Shown here: positions 1 through 14,000 of the stretch, in pieces
Layout: every line of letters starts with the position of its first letter
Position numbering within the stretch: position 1 is the stretch's first letter
Assembly: GCF_004217135.1 (NCBI RefSeq)
Contig: NZ_SHKK01000001.1
Location: forward strand, 3,348,001 to 3,412,000
DNA from: Micromonospora violae
Lineage (GTDB): Bacteria > Actinomycetota > Actinomycetes > Mycobacteriales > Micromonosporaceae
Length of the DNA: 64,000 nucleotides
Direction: 5' to 3'
The notes under the pieces: generated by a model
Told to the model about the DNA's origin: nothing
Database searches by the model: none
Seen by the model: the letters and a program-made list of their open reading frames with translations, nothing else
Program-made: the position numbers and the translations under genes

Positions 1-2019
1 GAGCCGGGTCAGCGCGTCGAGGTCGGAGTCCTTCGTTCCCGCGACGACGACGGTGCCGCCGCCGAGCAGCGGCGCCCAGAGCTCGTACGTCGAGGCGTCG
101 AACAGCGGCGACGAATGCAGCAGCACCCGTTCGTGCCCCTGCCGGAAGCACCGGTCCCGCGCCAGGGCGACGACCGCGGCGTGGGACACCGCCACGCCCT
201 TCGGCACGCCGGTGGATCCGGACGTGTACATCAGGTAGGCAAGGTTGTCGCTGGCGACGACGACCGGCGGCGGGGTGTCCGGCTGGTCGCCGAAATCGCG
301 CGCGAAGAGGTCCGCGTCGATGGTCAGTATCGGTGCCTCGGCGGACGGCACGAGATCGAACCGGCGGTCCGGCGAGCCGGCATCGATCGGCACATAGGCG
401 CCGCCGGCCTTGACCACCGCCAGGATCGCCACCACCAGCTCCACCGACCACGGCAGCGCGACGCCCACCAGGCGCTCGGGGCCCACCCCCCGGCCGATCA
501 GCCAGTGGGCCAGCCGGTTCGCGCGGGCGTCCAGCTCCCGGTACGACAACACGGTGTCCCCGCTGATCAGAGCCGTGCCATCCGGGTCGCGCGACACCTG
601 TGCCCGAAACAACTCGGCCAACGTGGCCGAAGGAGCGTCCGTGGCCGCGCCGGTACCGGCCACGAGCAGGCGCGCGCGTTCGTCGCCGGAGAGCAGGTCG
701 ACCTGGCCGATACGCAGGCCCGGATCGGCGGCCACCGCCGTCAGGAGCCGCTTCCACCGCGCGACCAACTGCTGCACCGTGTCACGGTCGAACAGGTCGG
801 TGGAGTACTCCGCCATGCCGGTGATGCCGCGGCCAGCCCCGTCCGGCCCGTGCGACTCGGTGAGGCTGAAGAAGAGGTCGAACCGGGACGTGCCGGTACC
901 CACGAACTCCGCGCGCACCGTAAGGCCGGCCAGGTCGAACTCCGCCGCCGGCGCGTTCTGCAACGCGAACATCACCTGGAACAGCGGATGGTACGCCGCG
1001 GACCGGTTCGGATTGAGCACCTCGACCAGGTGGTCGAACGGAACGTCCTGGTGGGCGTACGCGGCGAGGCTCGTCGTGCGGACCCGCCCGACCAGTTCGG
1101 CGAAGGCCGGGTCGCCGGACGTGTCGGTCCGCAGCACGAGCGAGTTCACGAAGAACCCGATCAGGTCGTCCAGCTCCTCGTCGGTGCGGCCGGCGATGGC
1201 CGACCCGAGCGGGATGTCCGTTCCCGCGCCCAACCGGGTCAGCAACGCGGCCAGCCCGGCCTGCAACACCATGAAGAGGGTCGCGTCGGTCTGGCGCGCG
1301 AGCGCGCAGAGGCGCTCGTGCAGTTCGGCGTCGAGATCGAAGAGCAGATGGTCGCCCGCGTACGACGCGACAGTGAGCCGGGGCCGGTCGGTCGGCAGGG
1401 CGAGCTGGTCGGGAAGGTCCGCGAGCTGCTCGGACCAGTACTTCACCTGCTCGCTGAAGAGACTGCCGGGGTCTTCCGGGTCGCCCAGCAGCTCCCGCTG
1501 CCAGAGCGTGTAGTCGACGTACTGGACCGCCAGCTCCGGCCAGCGCGGCTCACGCCCGTGCGACCGTGCGTCGTACGCCGTCATCAGGTCACGCGCGAGC
1601 GGCCCGATGGACCAGCCGTCGCAGGCGACGTGGTGCACCAGCACCAACAGCAGACAATCGGTGTCGCTGGTGACGAAGAGCCACGCCCGTACGGGCACCT
1701 CGGTCCGGAGGTCGAACGTGGTTGCCGCCGCGTCCGCGACGGCCGGGCCCAGCGTCTCGTCGGCAACGTGCCGGACCTGCCAGGCGATGTCGATCCCGGC
1801 GGGGTCGAGCAGCCGCTGGTACGGCTGCCCGTTCACGTCCGGCAGGACGGTGCGCAGGGCCTCGTGCCGGCACACCACGTCGCGCAGGGCGACCCGCAGC
1901 GCCTCGTGGTCGACGTGCCCGGTCAGCCGCAGGGCGATGGGAATGTTGTACGTCGCGGACGGCCCCTCCAGGTTGTGCAGGAACCACAGCCGCTGCTGGG
2001 CGTACGAAAGCGGAGTCAT
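1..2019 (-). CDS. Nonribosomal peptide synthetase, N-terminal part (C-A..., runs off the left edge)
   Basis: Only 673 codons are visible; the gene continues beyond base 1. It opens with a condensation domain ([17 protein letters not shown] at residues 3-20, active-site HHVACDG with H129/H130 and D134), then an adenylation domain whose P-loop-like YTSGSTG begins at residue 598. The substrate-pocket segment FDASTYELW gives only the first signature positions (D-A-Y), so specificity cannot be called. The ATG overlaps the TGA of the upstream synthetase gene (ATGA), and the Shine-Dalgarno run GGGGGGAAGG lies inside the 3' end of that gene, so the two are translationally coupled. The protein begins directly with a condensation domain and has no obvious docking segment. 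By order it should extend the chain delivered by the fifth module of the neighbouring synthetase. Confidence 0.95.
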   Translation of the reverse strand, partial: MTPLSYAQQRLWFLHNLEGPSATYNIPIALRLTGHVDHEALRVALRDVVCRHEALRTVLPDVNGQPYQRLLDPAGIDIAWQVRHVADETLGPAVADAAATTFDLRTEVPVRAWLFVTSDTDCLLLVLVHHVACDGWSIGPLARDLMTAYDARSHGREPRWPELAVQYVDYTLWQRELLGDPEDPGSLFSEQVKYWSEQLADLPDQLALPTDRPRLTVASYAGDHLLFDLDAELHERLCALARQTDATLFMVLQAGLAALLTRLGAGTDIPLGSAIAGRTDEELDDLIGFFVNSLVLRTDTSGDPAFAELVGRVRTTSLAAYAHQDVPFDHLVEVLNPNRSAAYHPLFQVMFALQNAPAAEFDLAGLTVRAEFVGTGTSRFDLFFSLTESHGPDGAGRGITGMAEYSTDLFDRDTVQQLVARWKRLLTAVAADPGLRIGQVDLLSGDERARLLVAGTGAATDAPSATLAELFRAQVSRDPDGTALISGDTVLSYRELDARANRLAHWLIGRGVGPERLVGVALPWSVELVVAILAVVKAGGAYVPIDAGSPDRRFDLVPSAEAPILTIDADLFARDFGDQPDTPPPVVVASDNLAYLMYTSGSTGVPKGVAVSHAAVVALARDRCFRQGHERVLLHSSPLFDASTYELWAPLLGGGTVVVAGTKDSDLDALTRL

Positions 2020-5000
2020 CGCGAACCTTCCCCCCGTGACATCCGGCGCAATCTCGGCCGCCGGCTCGCCGGCAGCTCCTCGGTTCTCCGGGCGAGGCCG
2101 GCCACGGTCGGCGCCTCGAAGATCGCCTGGACCGGCAGGTCCACTTCGAACACGCTGCGGATCCGGCTGATCAGGCGGGTGGCCAGCAGCGAATGCCCGC
2201 CGAGGTCGAAGAAGCTGTCGTCGACGCCGACCGTGCGCACGCCGAGCACCTCCGTGAACAGCCCGCACAGCAGCTGCTCCGCGGGGGTACGCGGCGCTCT
2301 GTGGGTGTGCGGCCGCGCGTAGTCCGGCGCTGGCAGCTCGGCACGGTCCACCTTGCCGTTGGCCGTCAACGGCAGGCGGTCGAGCAGCACCACCGCGGCC
2401 GGCACCAGGTAGCCCGGGAGCCGATCCGCGGCGAAGTCCCGGAGGTCGCCGGGCGGCTCGCCGTCGCCTGCCGGGACCACGTACGCCACCAGCCGCCGGT
2501 CGCCGGGGCGGTCCTCGCGGGCGATCACCGACGCCTGGGCGACTCCGGGATGCCGGGTCAGCACCGCCTCGACCTCGCCCGGCTCCACCCGGTGCCCGCG
2601 AATCTTGACCTGGTGGTCGACCCGTCCGACGAATTCGATCTTCCCGTCGCGGTTCCACCGCACGACGTCCCCGGTGCGGTACATCCGCGACCCCGGCGGA
2701 CCCCACGGGTCGGCCACGAACCGCTCCGCGGTGAGGCCGGGTCGGGACACGTAGCCACGGGCCACTCCTGTTCCCGCGATGTACAGCTCCGCCGCCACAC
2801 CGGGCGGGGCGAGCTCCAGTCGGCCGTCCAGCACGTAGGCCCGTACGTCCTCCATCGGGACGCCGATCGGCACCGTCCGGCCGTCCGGGGCGTCGACGGG
2901 GAACTGCGTGGCGAACGTCGTCGTCTCGGTCGGCCCGTAGACGTGCACGAGCGACGTCCGCGGGTTCCGTTCCCGCATCCGCCGCATGGCGGCCGGGCTG
3001 ACCAGCTCGCCGCCCGTCAGCACCGTGCTGACCCCGGCGAAGCAGTCGACGTGCTCCTCGACCATGAGGTTGAACAGCGCCGTGGTCAGGAACAGCGCGC
3101 TCACCCCCGCGCGAATCACCCGGGCGAGCTCCGCGGCGTCCAGCTCGCCGGGCGGGGCGACGACCACGGTGCCGCCGCTGGTCAACGGCGCCCACAGCTC
3201 GTAGGTCGACGCGTCGAACATGACCGGCGAGCGGAACAGGACCCGCTGGTGCCCGGTCGCGAAGAGCTCGGACCGCACCAGGCCGACGACATCGGCGTGG
3301 CACACCGTCACACCCTTGGGCCCGCCGGTGGATCCGGATGTGTACATCACGTACGCGGCGCCGGGGGGCTGCACCCGGACGGCGGGCGCGGTGTCCGGAT
3401 ACCGGCTGAAATCCCCGGCGAGATCGCCGGCCTCGACGACGACCGCTGGCGCCGCGTCCGCCAGCAGGAACGCGATCCGCTCCGCTGGTTGGCCCGGGTC
3501 GATCGGCAGGTACGCCGCACCGGCCTTGACCACGGCGAGGGTCATCGCCACCAGGTCCACCGAGCGCGGCAGGACCAGGCCGACGAGCCGCTCCGGGCCG
3601 GCACCTCGCTCGATCAGCCAGTGCGCCATCCGGTTGGCCCGCACATCCAGCTCGCGGTAGGACAGCGAGGTGCCGTCGCTCACGACCGCCGCCGCCCGCG
3701 GCGTCCATGCCACCTGCGCCGCGAACAGCTCCTGCACCGTCGTTCGCGGGGCTTTCTGGATGGCGCCGGTCCCCGCGGCCAGCAACCGGGCCCGCTCCTG
3801 TGCGGTGAGCAGGTCGATCCGGCTGATCCGCCGGCCCGGTTCAATGGTCGCCGCCCGCAGCAGCCTCGCCCATCGGGCCACCAGATCGTCCACCGTAGCC
3901 CGGTCGAACATGTCGGTGGAGTACTCCAGCACCCCGGCGATGCCGTCCGGTCGGCCGGTGCGGTCGAGGCGCTCGCTCAAGCTGAACGCCAGGTCCATCC
4001 GGGAGACGTCCATCGCGACCGGCTCGCCGTCGACCTTGAGCCCCGGGAGCCGGAACTCCGGCGTGGGGACGTTCTGCAACACCAGGGCGACCTGGAACAG
4101 CGGGTGATGAGCGGCCGAGCGCCGCGGGTTCACCAGCCCGACCAGGTATTCGAACGGCACGTCCTGATGCGCGTAGGCGGCGAGGTTGGTCTCCCGCACC
4201 CGGCCGAGCAGCTCGCTGAACGACGGATCTCCCGACGTGTCGGTGCGCAGCACGAGCGTGTTGACGAAGAACCCGACCAGGTGGTCCAGTGCCTCGTCGT
4301 GGCGACCGGCGATCGGCGAACCCACCGGGATGTCGGTTCCCCCGCCCAGCCGGGTCAGCAACGCCGCCAGCCCGGCCTGCAACACCATGTAGACAGTGCT
4401 GCCGGAGCGCTGGGCGAGGGCGGCGATCCGCCGGTGCAGATCGGCGTCCAGGTGGATTTCCCGGTGCTCACCCCGGTGCGAGGCCACCGGCGGCCGGGCC
4501 CGGTCGACCGGCAGCGTCAACTGGTCGGGCAGGTCCCTCAACTGCTCGGTCCAGTAGCGCACCTGCCGGGCGAACACGCTGCCGGCGTCGTCCTCGTCGC
4601 CCAGCACCTCGCGCTGCCAGAGGGTGTAGTCGGCGTACTGAACCGGCAGTTGCCGCCACGGCGGCGCATCGCCCGCACGGCGCGCGCGATAGGCGGTCAG
4701 CAGGTCCTCGGCGAGCGGCCCCATCGACCAGCCGTCGCCCGCGATGTGATGCAGCAGCACGAGCAGGACGCACTCGGTGCGGTCGGTCCGGAACACCCAG
4801 CCTCGTACGGGCAGCTCCCTGGCCAGATCGAAGCCGTGTCCGGCCGCGGCCGACAGCGCCGCGCTCAGCCCGTCCCGGTCCACGTCCCGGATCTCCCAGC
4901 CGACCTGGACCGCGTCCGGCGCCACCACCTGCTGATACGGCTCCCCGTCGGTGTCCGGGAACACCGTGCGCAGGGCCTCGTGCCGCTCGACGACGTCCAG

Positions 5001-8000
5001 CAGCGCCAGGCGCAGCACCTCCACATCGACCTCGCCGGACAGCCGCAGCGCCAGCGGAATGTTGTACGTCCCCGACGACCCCTGGTACTGATGCAGGAAC
5101 CAGAGCCGCTGCTGCGCGAACGACAGCGGCAGCACCGTCGGCCGGGGCCGGGCACGCAGCGGCGGCCGCGCCTGCGCCGTGCCGCCGTGCAGCAGCCGGG
5201 CGAGTCCGGCGACCGTCGGCGCCGCAAAGACCGCCCGGATCGGCAGCTCCGTCCCGAGGACGGTCCGGATCCGGCTCACCAACCGGGTCGCCAGCAGCGA
5301 GTGCCCACCGAGGTCGAAGAAGCTGTCGTCGATCCCGATCGCCGGAAGCCCGAGCAACTCGGCGAACAACCCGCACAGGACCTCCTCCTGAGGCGTACGC
5401 GGAGCCCGGCCCGCCCCTCCCACTCCGTAGTCCGGCACCGGGAGCGCCGCGCGGTCCAGCTTCCCGCTCACCGTCGACGGCAGCCTGTCCAGCGACACGA
5501 TCGCCGACGGGACCATGAACTCCGGCAACCGCTCGCCGGCGAACCGGCGCAGCGACGTGACGAGTCCTCCGGCCGCGCGCGCCGCCGCCGGATTGTTGAC
5601 CAGCTGGCGGCCCGCGACGCCGGACGGCAGATAGACGCCGGTGAAGGCTCGGCCGTCGCCGGCCGACGGGAGAACGACGGCGTCGAAGGAGTCGATCGTC
5701 TCCGGCGACCAGGTGACGAGGGCCGTGCAGCCGCTGCGCCGGCACCACGACCGAAGCGCCTCCGGATCGACCCCGGCCGTCTCGCCCACGACGCGCGCGT
5801 TGGGAATGCCCACCACCCGCTTGGGGCCGGCCGGGTCCAGCTCGTCGAGGGCGCCGACGTCGCGGCCCCACACCGCGCGCGGTACGTCGTCCACCGCCAG
5901 CAGATCGGCTCGTTGCTTGTGCAGCACGACCTCGTATCGGTAGCGGGTCAGCTCGTTGTGCGCGGCGCCGGCCTTCAACCGGACGTCCACGCCGGCACGG
6001 CCGTCGGCCCACCGCGTGAACCACTCCGGGTCGACGACCAGCTCCCGCTCCGCGAGCACCGCCCGCTCGACCGCTGCCGTGATTGTCGACGGCGGGGCGT
6101 CGGGTCGCTGAGCCCGCTGGATCTCCGTCTGGATCGGCCGCAACGACCCCGGATGGCGGACGTCGCCCACCACCACACGACCACCAGGAACCAGCAGCTC
6201 CAGGCATCGCGTCAGCACCCGGGTCAGGTAGTCGCCGTCGGGGAAGTACTGCACCACCGAGTTCAGCACCACAGTGTCGAAGAAGCCCTCCGGCAACCCG
6301 GAGAAGTCGTCGGCCGGCTGGCACCGCAGCGCGACGCGGGATTCCAGGCCCGCCTTGCGCACCTGCTCGGCGAGGCCCTCGACCACAACGGACGAGAGAT
6401 CGGTGCCCCAGTAGCTCTCGCACTCCGGCGCGATCCCGGACAGCAGCAGTCCCGATCCGACACCGACCTCGAGGACCCGGCGCGGCTGGAACGCGAGCAC
6501 CCGCTCCACCGCGCTGTCGCGCCACTCCCGCATCTCCTCCAGCGGAATGGGCGACCCCGTGTAGACCGAGTTCCACCCCACAAAGTCCTCGCCGAAGGCG
6601 CCGGCCGACCCGGAGTACACCGAGTCGTACAACTCTCGCCACTCGGTGATCTGCTCAGCTTCACCGCCCGAGAGCGCGGTGGGCACCACGTAGCCCACCA
6701 GGCGTTTGTCGCCGGCCTCGCTCTCCCTCGCCACGACGACCGCCCGGCTCACCCGCGGGTGTTGCGCCAGCACCGCCTCGATCTCACCGGGCTCCACCCG
6801 GAACCCGCGGATCTTCACCTGTTCGTCGGCGCGGCCCACGAACTCGAGCGCGCCGTCGCGGCCCCACCGCACCACATCCCCGGTGCGATACATCCGCGAT
6901 CCTGCCGGCCCCCACGGGTCCGCGACGAACCGCTCGGCCGTCAGGGCCGCACGGCCCAGATAGCCGCGCGCCAGGCCCACGCCCGCCACGTACAACTCGC
7001 CCGTCACGCCCCGCGGCACCATGGTGAGCGCACCGTCCAGGACGTAGACCCGGATGTTGTCGATCGGCCGCCCGATCGGGATCTCACGCGCACCGGCCAC
7101 CGGTGGGCACGCCCAGGAGGTCACGTCCACCGCGGCCTCGGTCGGGCCGTAGAGGTTGTGCAGTTCGACGTCCAGGACCGCGTGGAAGCGCGAGCGCAGA
7201 TCCTCGGTCAGCGCTTCACCGCTACAGATGACCCGGCGCAGGTGTGTGCATTCGGCAGCCGCGGGCTCGTCGACGAACGCGCGAAGCATCGACGGCACGA
7301 AGTGGACGGTGGTGATGCGTTCGGCCTTGATCGTCTCGGCCAGGTACGAGGGATCGCGGTGACCACCCGGCTCGGCCAGGACGAGGGTCGCCCCGGAGAT
7401 CAGCGGTAGGAAGAACTCCCACACCGAGACGTCGAAGCCGGCGGAGGTTTTCTGCAGGAACCGGTCGTCGGTCCGGAACCCGTACTCGTCCCGCATCCAG
7501 AGGAGCCGGTTCACAATGGCCCGGTGCGAGACCAGGACGCCTTTCGGCCGGCCGGTCGAGCCCGACGTGTAGATCATGTAGGCGGCGTTGCCCGGATCCG
7601 GTTCCACGGGCCCGGCCGTTGGCCCGGCCGTCTCCGCGTCGTCGGCGCCATCGAGAAGGATCGGCGTGGTCCCTGCGGGCAGAGTCCTCGCCGTGCCGGT
7701 CGTCGCCAGGACCACTGCGGGACGGGCGTCGCCGAGCATGAAGGCAATCTGCTGCGCCGGGTAGTCCGGGTCGATCGGGACGTACGCGCCGCCGGCCCTG
7801 ACCGTCGCCAAGATCGCCACCACCAGATCCACCGAACGAGGCAGCAGCAGGGCCACCAGCCGCTCGGGACCGACGCCGTGCCCGGCCAGCAGACGCGCCA
7901 GCCGGTCGGCACGTTCCACGAGCTGCCGGTAGGTGAGCCGGGTTCGGCCGGCGACCAGCGCGACCGCGTCCGGGGTCCGCTCGGCCTGCACGGCGAAGAG

Positions 8001-11000
8001 CCCGGGCAGGGTCGCGGACGGCAGCTCGCGGGCCGGTCCGGTCCCGTCGGCCACCAGCCGGGCACGCTCGCCCTCGGTGAGCAGGTCGATCCGGCCGATG
8101 CGCAGGTCCGGGTCCGCCGCCATCGACCGGAGCAGCCGCACCCACCGGCTCACGAAATCCTGCACCGTGTCGCGGTCGAACAGGTCGGTGGAGTACTCGA
8201 CCAGGACACCGACACCCTCCGCGTCCGGGTTCTTGACCAGCGAGAGCCACAGGTCGAACCGGGAGGTGCCGGTCTCCACCGCCTCCAGCCGCGCCTCGAG
8301 TTCGGGGATGCTGAAGTCGGCCTCCGGCCCGTTCTGCAACGCCAGCATCACCTGGAACAGCGGGTGGTGGCCGGCGGAGCGCCGCGGGTTGAGCAGCTCG
8401 ACCAGATACTCGAACGGGATGTCCTGGTGCGCGTACGCGGCGAGACTGGTCTCCCGTACCCGGCCGACCAGGTCGGCGGCGGTCGGGTCGCCGGAGGTGT
8501 CGGTACGCAGCACCAGTGTGTTGACGAAGAAGCCGACAAGGTCGTCGAGCGCCTCGTCGGAGCGACCGGCGATCGGCGAGCCCACCGGGATGTCGGTGCC
8601 GGCGCCCAGGCGCGTCAGCAACGCCGCCAGCCCGGCGTGCAACACCATGAACACGGTCGCGCCCAGCCGGCGCGCGAGGGCGGTGATCGTCGGGTAGAAG
8701 TCGGCGTCCAACGGTACGAACAGGTGCTCCCCCTGGTAGGACGCGGTCGGCGGCCGCGGCCGGTCCGCCGGCAGGGTGACCTCGTCGGGCAGCCCCGCCA
8801 ACTGGCCGGACCAGTAGCCCACCTGCCGGGCCAGCACACTGTCCGGGTCGTGCTGGTCGCCCAGCACGTCCTGTTGCCACAGCGCGTAATCGACGTACTG
8901 GGCCGGTAGCTGCGGCCATTCCGGCGCCCGGCCCTGCCGCCGGCCGCTGTACGCCGTCATCAGGTCCCGCGACAGCGGGTCCATCGACCAGCCGTCACCC
9001 GCGATGTGGTGCAGCAGCACCAGCAGAACCCGCTCGCCGGTGTCCGCCGCGAACAGCCAGGCCCGGATCGGCAACTCCGCCGCCAGGTCGAAGGCGTACC
9101 GGGCCGCTTGCGACAGCGCCGGCCGGAGGCCGTCGTGGGTGACCCGGCGCACCTCCCAGCCGAGCTCGATGTCGCCGGTGCCGACCACTCGTTGGAAGGG
9201 CTGGCCGTCGACTTCGGGGAACACCGTGCGCAGTGCCTCGTGCCGGGCGACGACGTCGTGCAACGCCAGACGCAACGCGGCCACGTCCACGTCGCCGGAG
9301 AGCCGCAGGGCGAGCGGAATGTTGTAGGTCGCCGACGGCCCCTCGAGCTTGTGCAGGAACCACAACCGGCGCTGGGCGTACGACAACGGCGGCAGACCGG
9401 GCCGACGCCGCGTCGCCGGCCGCGGCGGTGCGGACCCCGCGCCGTCCAGGTGCCGGGCCAGCCCGGCCACCGTCGGCGCCTCGAACACCAGCCGGATCGG
9501 GAGCTCCACGCCCAGCACGGAGCGGACCCGGCTGGTCAGGCGGGTCGCCAGCAGCGAGTGCCCGCCCAGGTCGAAGAAGCTGTCGTCGATTCCCACGTTC
9601 GGTACCTGAAGCACCTCGGCGAACAACCCGCACAGCACCTGCTCCCGCGGGGTCCGCGGCAGGCGGCCAGCGGCCGGCTTCGCATAGTCGGGCGCCGGCA
9701 GGGCGGCACGGTCCAGCTTGCCGCTCGCGGTTGTGGGCAGCCGGTCCAGCAGCACGACGGCCGCAGGCACCATGTGCTCCGGCAACCGCCGGCTCGCGAA
9801 GTCGCGCAGATCCTCCGGTTCGTCGACAGTGGGCACCACGTACGCCACCAGTCGCTGGTCGCCGGGCTGGTCCTCGCGAACCACCACCACCGCCCGCTCC
9901 ACGTGCGGATGCGTGGCGAGCGCCGCCTCGATCTCGCCGGGCTCGACCCGCAGCCCACGGATCTTCACCTGCTCGTCGGCGCGGCCGGCGAACTCCAACC
10001 GGCCGTCCCGGACCCACCGCGCCAGGTCGCCGGTGCGGTACATCCGCGACCCCGCCGGACCCCAGGGATCGGCCACGAACCGCTCGGCCGTCAGCCCGGC
10101 CCGGCCCAGGTACCCGCGAGCCAGCCCGGACCCGGCGACGTACAGCTCGCCTGTGACACCGGGCGGCGCGAGGCCGAGCTCGGCGTCCAGCACGTACACC
10201 CGCGCGTTGTGCACCGGGCGGCCCAGCGGTGTGGCAGTGCCGACCACCGCATCGCTCACCGTCGCGCAGACGGTGACCTCGGTCGGCCCGTACGCGTTCA
10301 CCATCCGCCGGCCGGGCGCCCATCGCGCGGCCAGCTCCGGCGGGCACGCCTCGCCGCCCACGGTCAGACCGCGCAGCCGCTCGCCAAGTCCCTCGGGGAC
10401 CGTGGCGAGCACGGAGGGGACGACCAGGGCGTGGGTCACCTCGGACAACGCGTGTCCCAACTGCTCACCCACCAGGCGGCCCGGCGGGGGCACCACGAGC
10501 GCCGCGCCGGAGGAGAACGCCAGCACGAACTCCCACACCATGGCGTCGAACGCGAGCGACGACAGTTGCAGGACGCGGCTGCCCGCGTCGGCCCCGCACC
10601 GCTCGGCCAGGGTGGCGGCCAGGCCGGACACCCCGGCGTGGGTCACCGCCACCCCCTTGGGCGTGCCGGTCGATCCGGAGGTGTACATCACGTACGCGGT
10701 GTGGGACGGCGTCACCCGCACCGGCGGCGCGGTCGCGGGGAACTCGGCGAACGGCCCGGCGAGCGCCTCGGCGTCGAGTACCAGCACCGGCGCGGCGTCG
10801 GACAGCATGAATGCGACCCGCTCCGCCGGGTACTCGGGGTCGATGGGGAGGACCGCGCCACCGGCCTTGCCGATCGCTAGCACCGCGACGACGAGCTCCA
10901 CCGACCGCGGCATCGCCAGACCCACCAGCCGCTCGGGCCGCACACCCTGCTCGATCAGCCAGTGCGCCACTCGGTTCGCCCAGGAGTCGACCTCGCCGTA

Positions 11001-14000
11001 GCGGAACTCCCTTGCGCCTGCCACGACGGCCACGGCGTCCGGGGTGCGGGCCGCGTGCGCGGCGAACATGTCGGTCAGGGTCGCCGGCGTCGCGCCGAGG
11101 ATCTCGCCGGTCCCGTCGGCGAGCAGCCGAGCGTGCTCGTCGGAGGAGAGAAGGTCGAGCCTGCTCAGGCGGCGGCCCGGGTCGGCCACCGCCGATCGCA
11201 GCAGCCTCTTCCACCGGGACATGAGAATCTCGACCGTTTCCCGGTCGAACAGGTCGGTGGAGTATTCGACAGTGCCGGCGATGCCGTCCGGTTGGCCGAT
11301 CCGGTCACGGCGCTCGGCCACGCTGATCGCCAGGTCGAGGCGGGACACGCCGGTGGACACCGGGTATGTGCTGACGCGCGCGCCGGGTAGCTCGAAGGCC
11401 GTCGCGGGAGTGTTCTGCAACACCAGGGCGATCTGAAACAGGGGGTGGTGAGCCGGGGAGCGCTGCGGGTTGAGCAGCTCCACGAGGTACTCGAACGAAA
11501 CGTCCTGGTTGGCGTACGCGGCCAGACCCGTCTCACGCACCTGGGCGAGCAGATCGGCGAAGGTCGGGTCGCCGGACGTGTCGGTGCGCAGGACCATGGT
11601 GTTCACGAAGAACCCGACCAGCTCGTCCAGCGCCTCGTCGGTGCGCCCGGCGATCCCGCTGCCCAGCGGGATGTCCTCGCCCGCACCCAGCCGGGTCAGC
11701 AACGCCGCCAGGGCGGCCTGCAGCACCATGAACACGGTCGCGCCCGAGCGCCGGGCCACATCGGTCACCTGCTGGTGCAGGCTCGCGTCGAGGTCGAACT
11801 CCAGGTCGGCACCCCGATAGGACGCGACGCGGGGCCGCGGCCGGTCGTGGGGCAGGCTCAGCTGCTCGGGCAGGCCGGCGAGCCGCTCGGTCCAGTAGCC
11901 GACCTGCCGCGCGAACACGCTGTCCGGGTCGTCGGAGCTGCCGAGCAGGTCGCGCTGCCAGAACGTGTAGTCGGCGTACTGCACCGGCAGCGGCGTGAAC
12001 TCCGGCTCGTCGCCGCGATGGCGGGCTCGGTAGGCGGTCATCAGGTCGTGTGCCAGCGGGCCCATCGACCAGCCGTCGCAGGCGATGTGATGCAGCAACA
12101 CCAGCAGCACACACTCACCGGGCCTGGTCACGAAGACCCGACCGCGCACCGGCGGCTCAACCGCCAGGTCGAAGCCGTACCGGACAGCCGCCGACAACGA
12201 CTCGTCCAGAGCCCGCTCGTCGACGTGCTCGACTCGCCACGCGACGTCGGCCTCGCCGAGGCCGAGGACCTTCTGCGACGGTGTGCCGGCGTCGTCGGGG
12301 AAGATCGTGCGCAGCACCTCGTGCCGCGCCACGACGTCGGTGAGCGCCTGCCGCAACGCGCCGAGATCCACCGGCCCGGACAGGCGCAACGCGAACGGAA
12401 TGTTGTATGTCGCCGAGCGGCCCTCCAGCCGGTACAGGAACCACAACCGCTGCTGCGCGAACGACAACGGCACCGTCTCGGGCCGCGGCCGCGGCCGCAA
12501 CGCCGGCCGTGCCCGGGCCGTCCCGGCCGCCAGCTGCCCCGCCAGGCCGGACACCGTCGGTGCCGCAAACACCGCCCGGATCGGCAGCTCCACGCCCAGC
12601 ACCGTCCTGATCCGGCTCACCAGCCGGGTGGCCAGCAGCGAGTGCCCGCCCAGGTCGAAGAACGAGTCGGCCACGCCGACCGCGGGCAGGCCCAAGACCT
12701 CCGCGAAGAGGCCACACAACACTTCTTCGTGGACCGTACGCGGGGCGCGGCCCGTCATCACCGCGTATTCCGGTGCCGGCAGCGCCGCACGGTCCAGCTT
12801 GCCGTTGGCGGTGAACGGCAACCGGTTCACCACCATCACGGCCGCCGGCACCATGTACTCCGGCAGACGTTCGCGCACGTGGGCGCGGAGCACACCCGAC
12901 AGCTCGCCGACCTCACGCGAGACCGCCGGATCGTTCACCAGCTTGCGCCGGCCGTCCCCCGTGCCCACGAATCCGCCGGCCACCGGGGCCGCGGCCGGCG
13001 TCGGAAGGACCACCGCGTCGAAGCACTCCACCGACCCCGGCGACCAGGTCACCACCGTGTCCCAGCCGCGTTCGGCGGCCCACTCCGCGACCTGCTGCGG
13101 GTCCAGCGCCGCCCGCTCGCCGACCGGCCCGGCGGCCGACAGCGCCCGCGCCACCGCCACGTCGGCGGCCATCCGGGCGTTGGGTACGCCCGTCACGCGC
13201 ACCGGGGCATCGATCCGCAGGTCTGCCAGATCGTCGATGTCGTGGCCCCACCGCACGGTCCGTACGCTGTCCAGGACGGTCAGGTCGGCCGGTCGCTTGT
13301 GCAGGACCGCCTCGTACCGGTACCGGGTCAGCTCATTGTGCGACCGGCCGGCCTTCAACCGGGTGTCCACTCCGGCGATGACATCGTTTCCCGCCGCGAG
13401 CACGTCGAAGAATTCCGGGTCGACGACGAGTTCCTTCTCCACCAGCACGGCATGCTCGACGGCGGCACGAACCACCGAGGGTGGGGCATCCGGCCGGGCG
13501 GCCCGTTCCACGACGGCGCCGAGCAACCGCAGGGACCCGGGGTGGCGGACGTCGCCCACCACCAACCGGCCGCCCGGTGCCAGCAAGTCCACCAGTCGCG
13601 TGAGGACCCGCGCCAGGTACGCGCCGTCGGGGAAGTACTGCACCACCGAGTTCAGCACCACAGTGTCGAAGAACCCGACCGGCAGCCCGGACATGTCATC
13701 GGCCGACTGGCAACGCAACCGGACCCGGGACGACAACCCGGACCGCTCGACCTGGCCGGCCAGGTCCTCGACCACCACGGCCGAGAAGTCCGTGCCCCAG
13801 TATGCCTCGCACCGCGGCGCGATCTTCGCCAGCAGCAACCCCGACCCGACGCCGACCTCGAGCACCCGCCGCGGCCCGAAGGCGAGGATCCGCTCGACCG
13901 TGGCGTCACGCCATTCCCGCATCTCGTCCAGCGGAATGGGCAACCCTGTGTAGGTGGAGTTCCACCCGACGAAGTTCTCGCCGAAAGCCACACCGTCCGA

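Noticed and set aside
2193..7409. Very long plus-strand open frame (1738 codons) opposite the synthetase
   Set aside because: It is the shadow of the minus-strand NRPS in very GC-rich DNA: composition is Arg/Gly/His/Gln-rich, with no domain resemblance and no ribosome site. The same holds for 11445-16745 and 115-2322.
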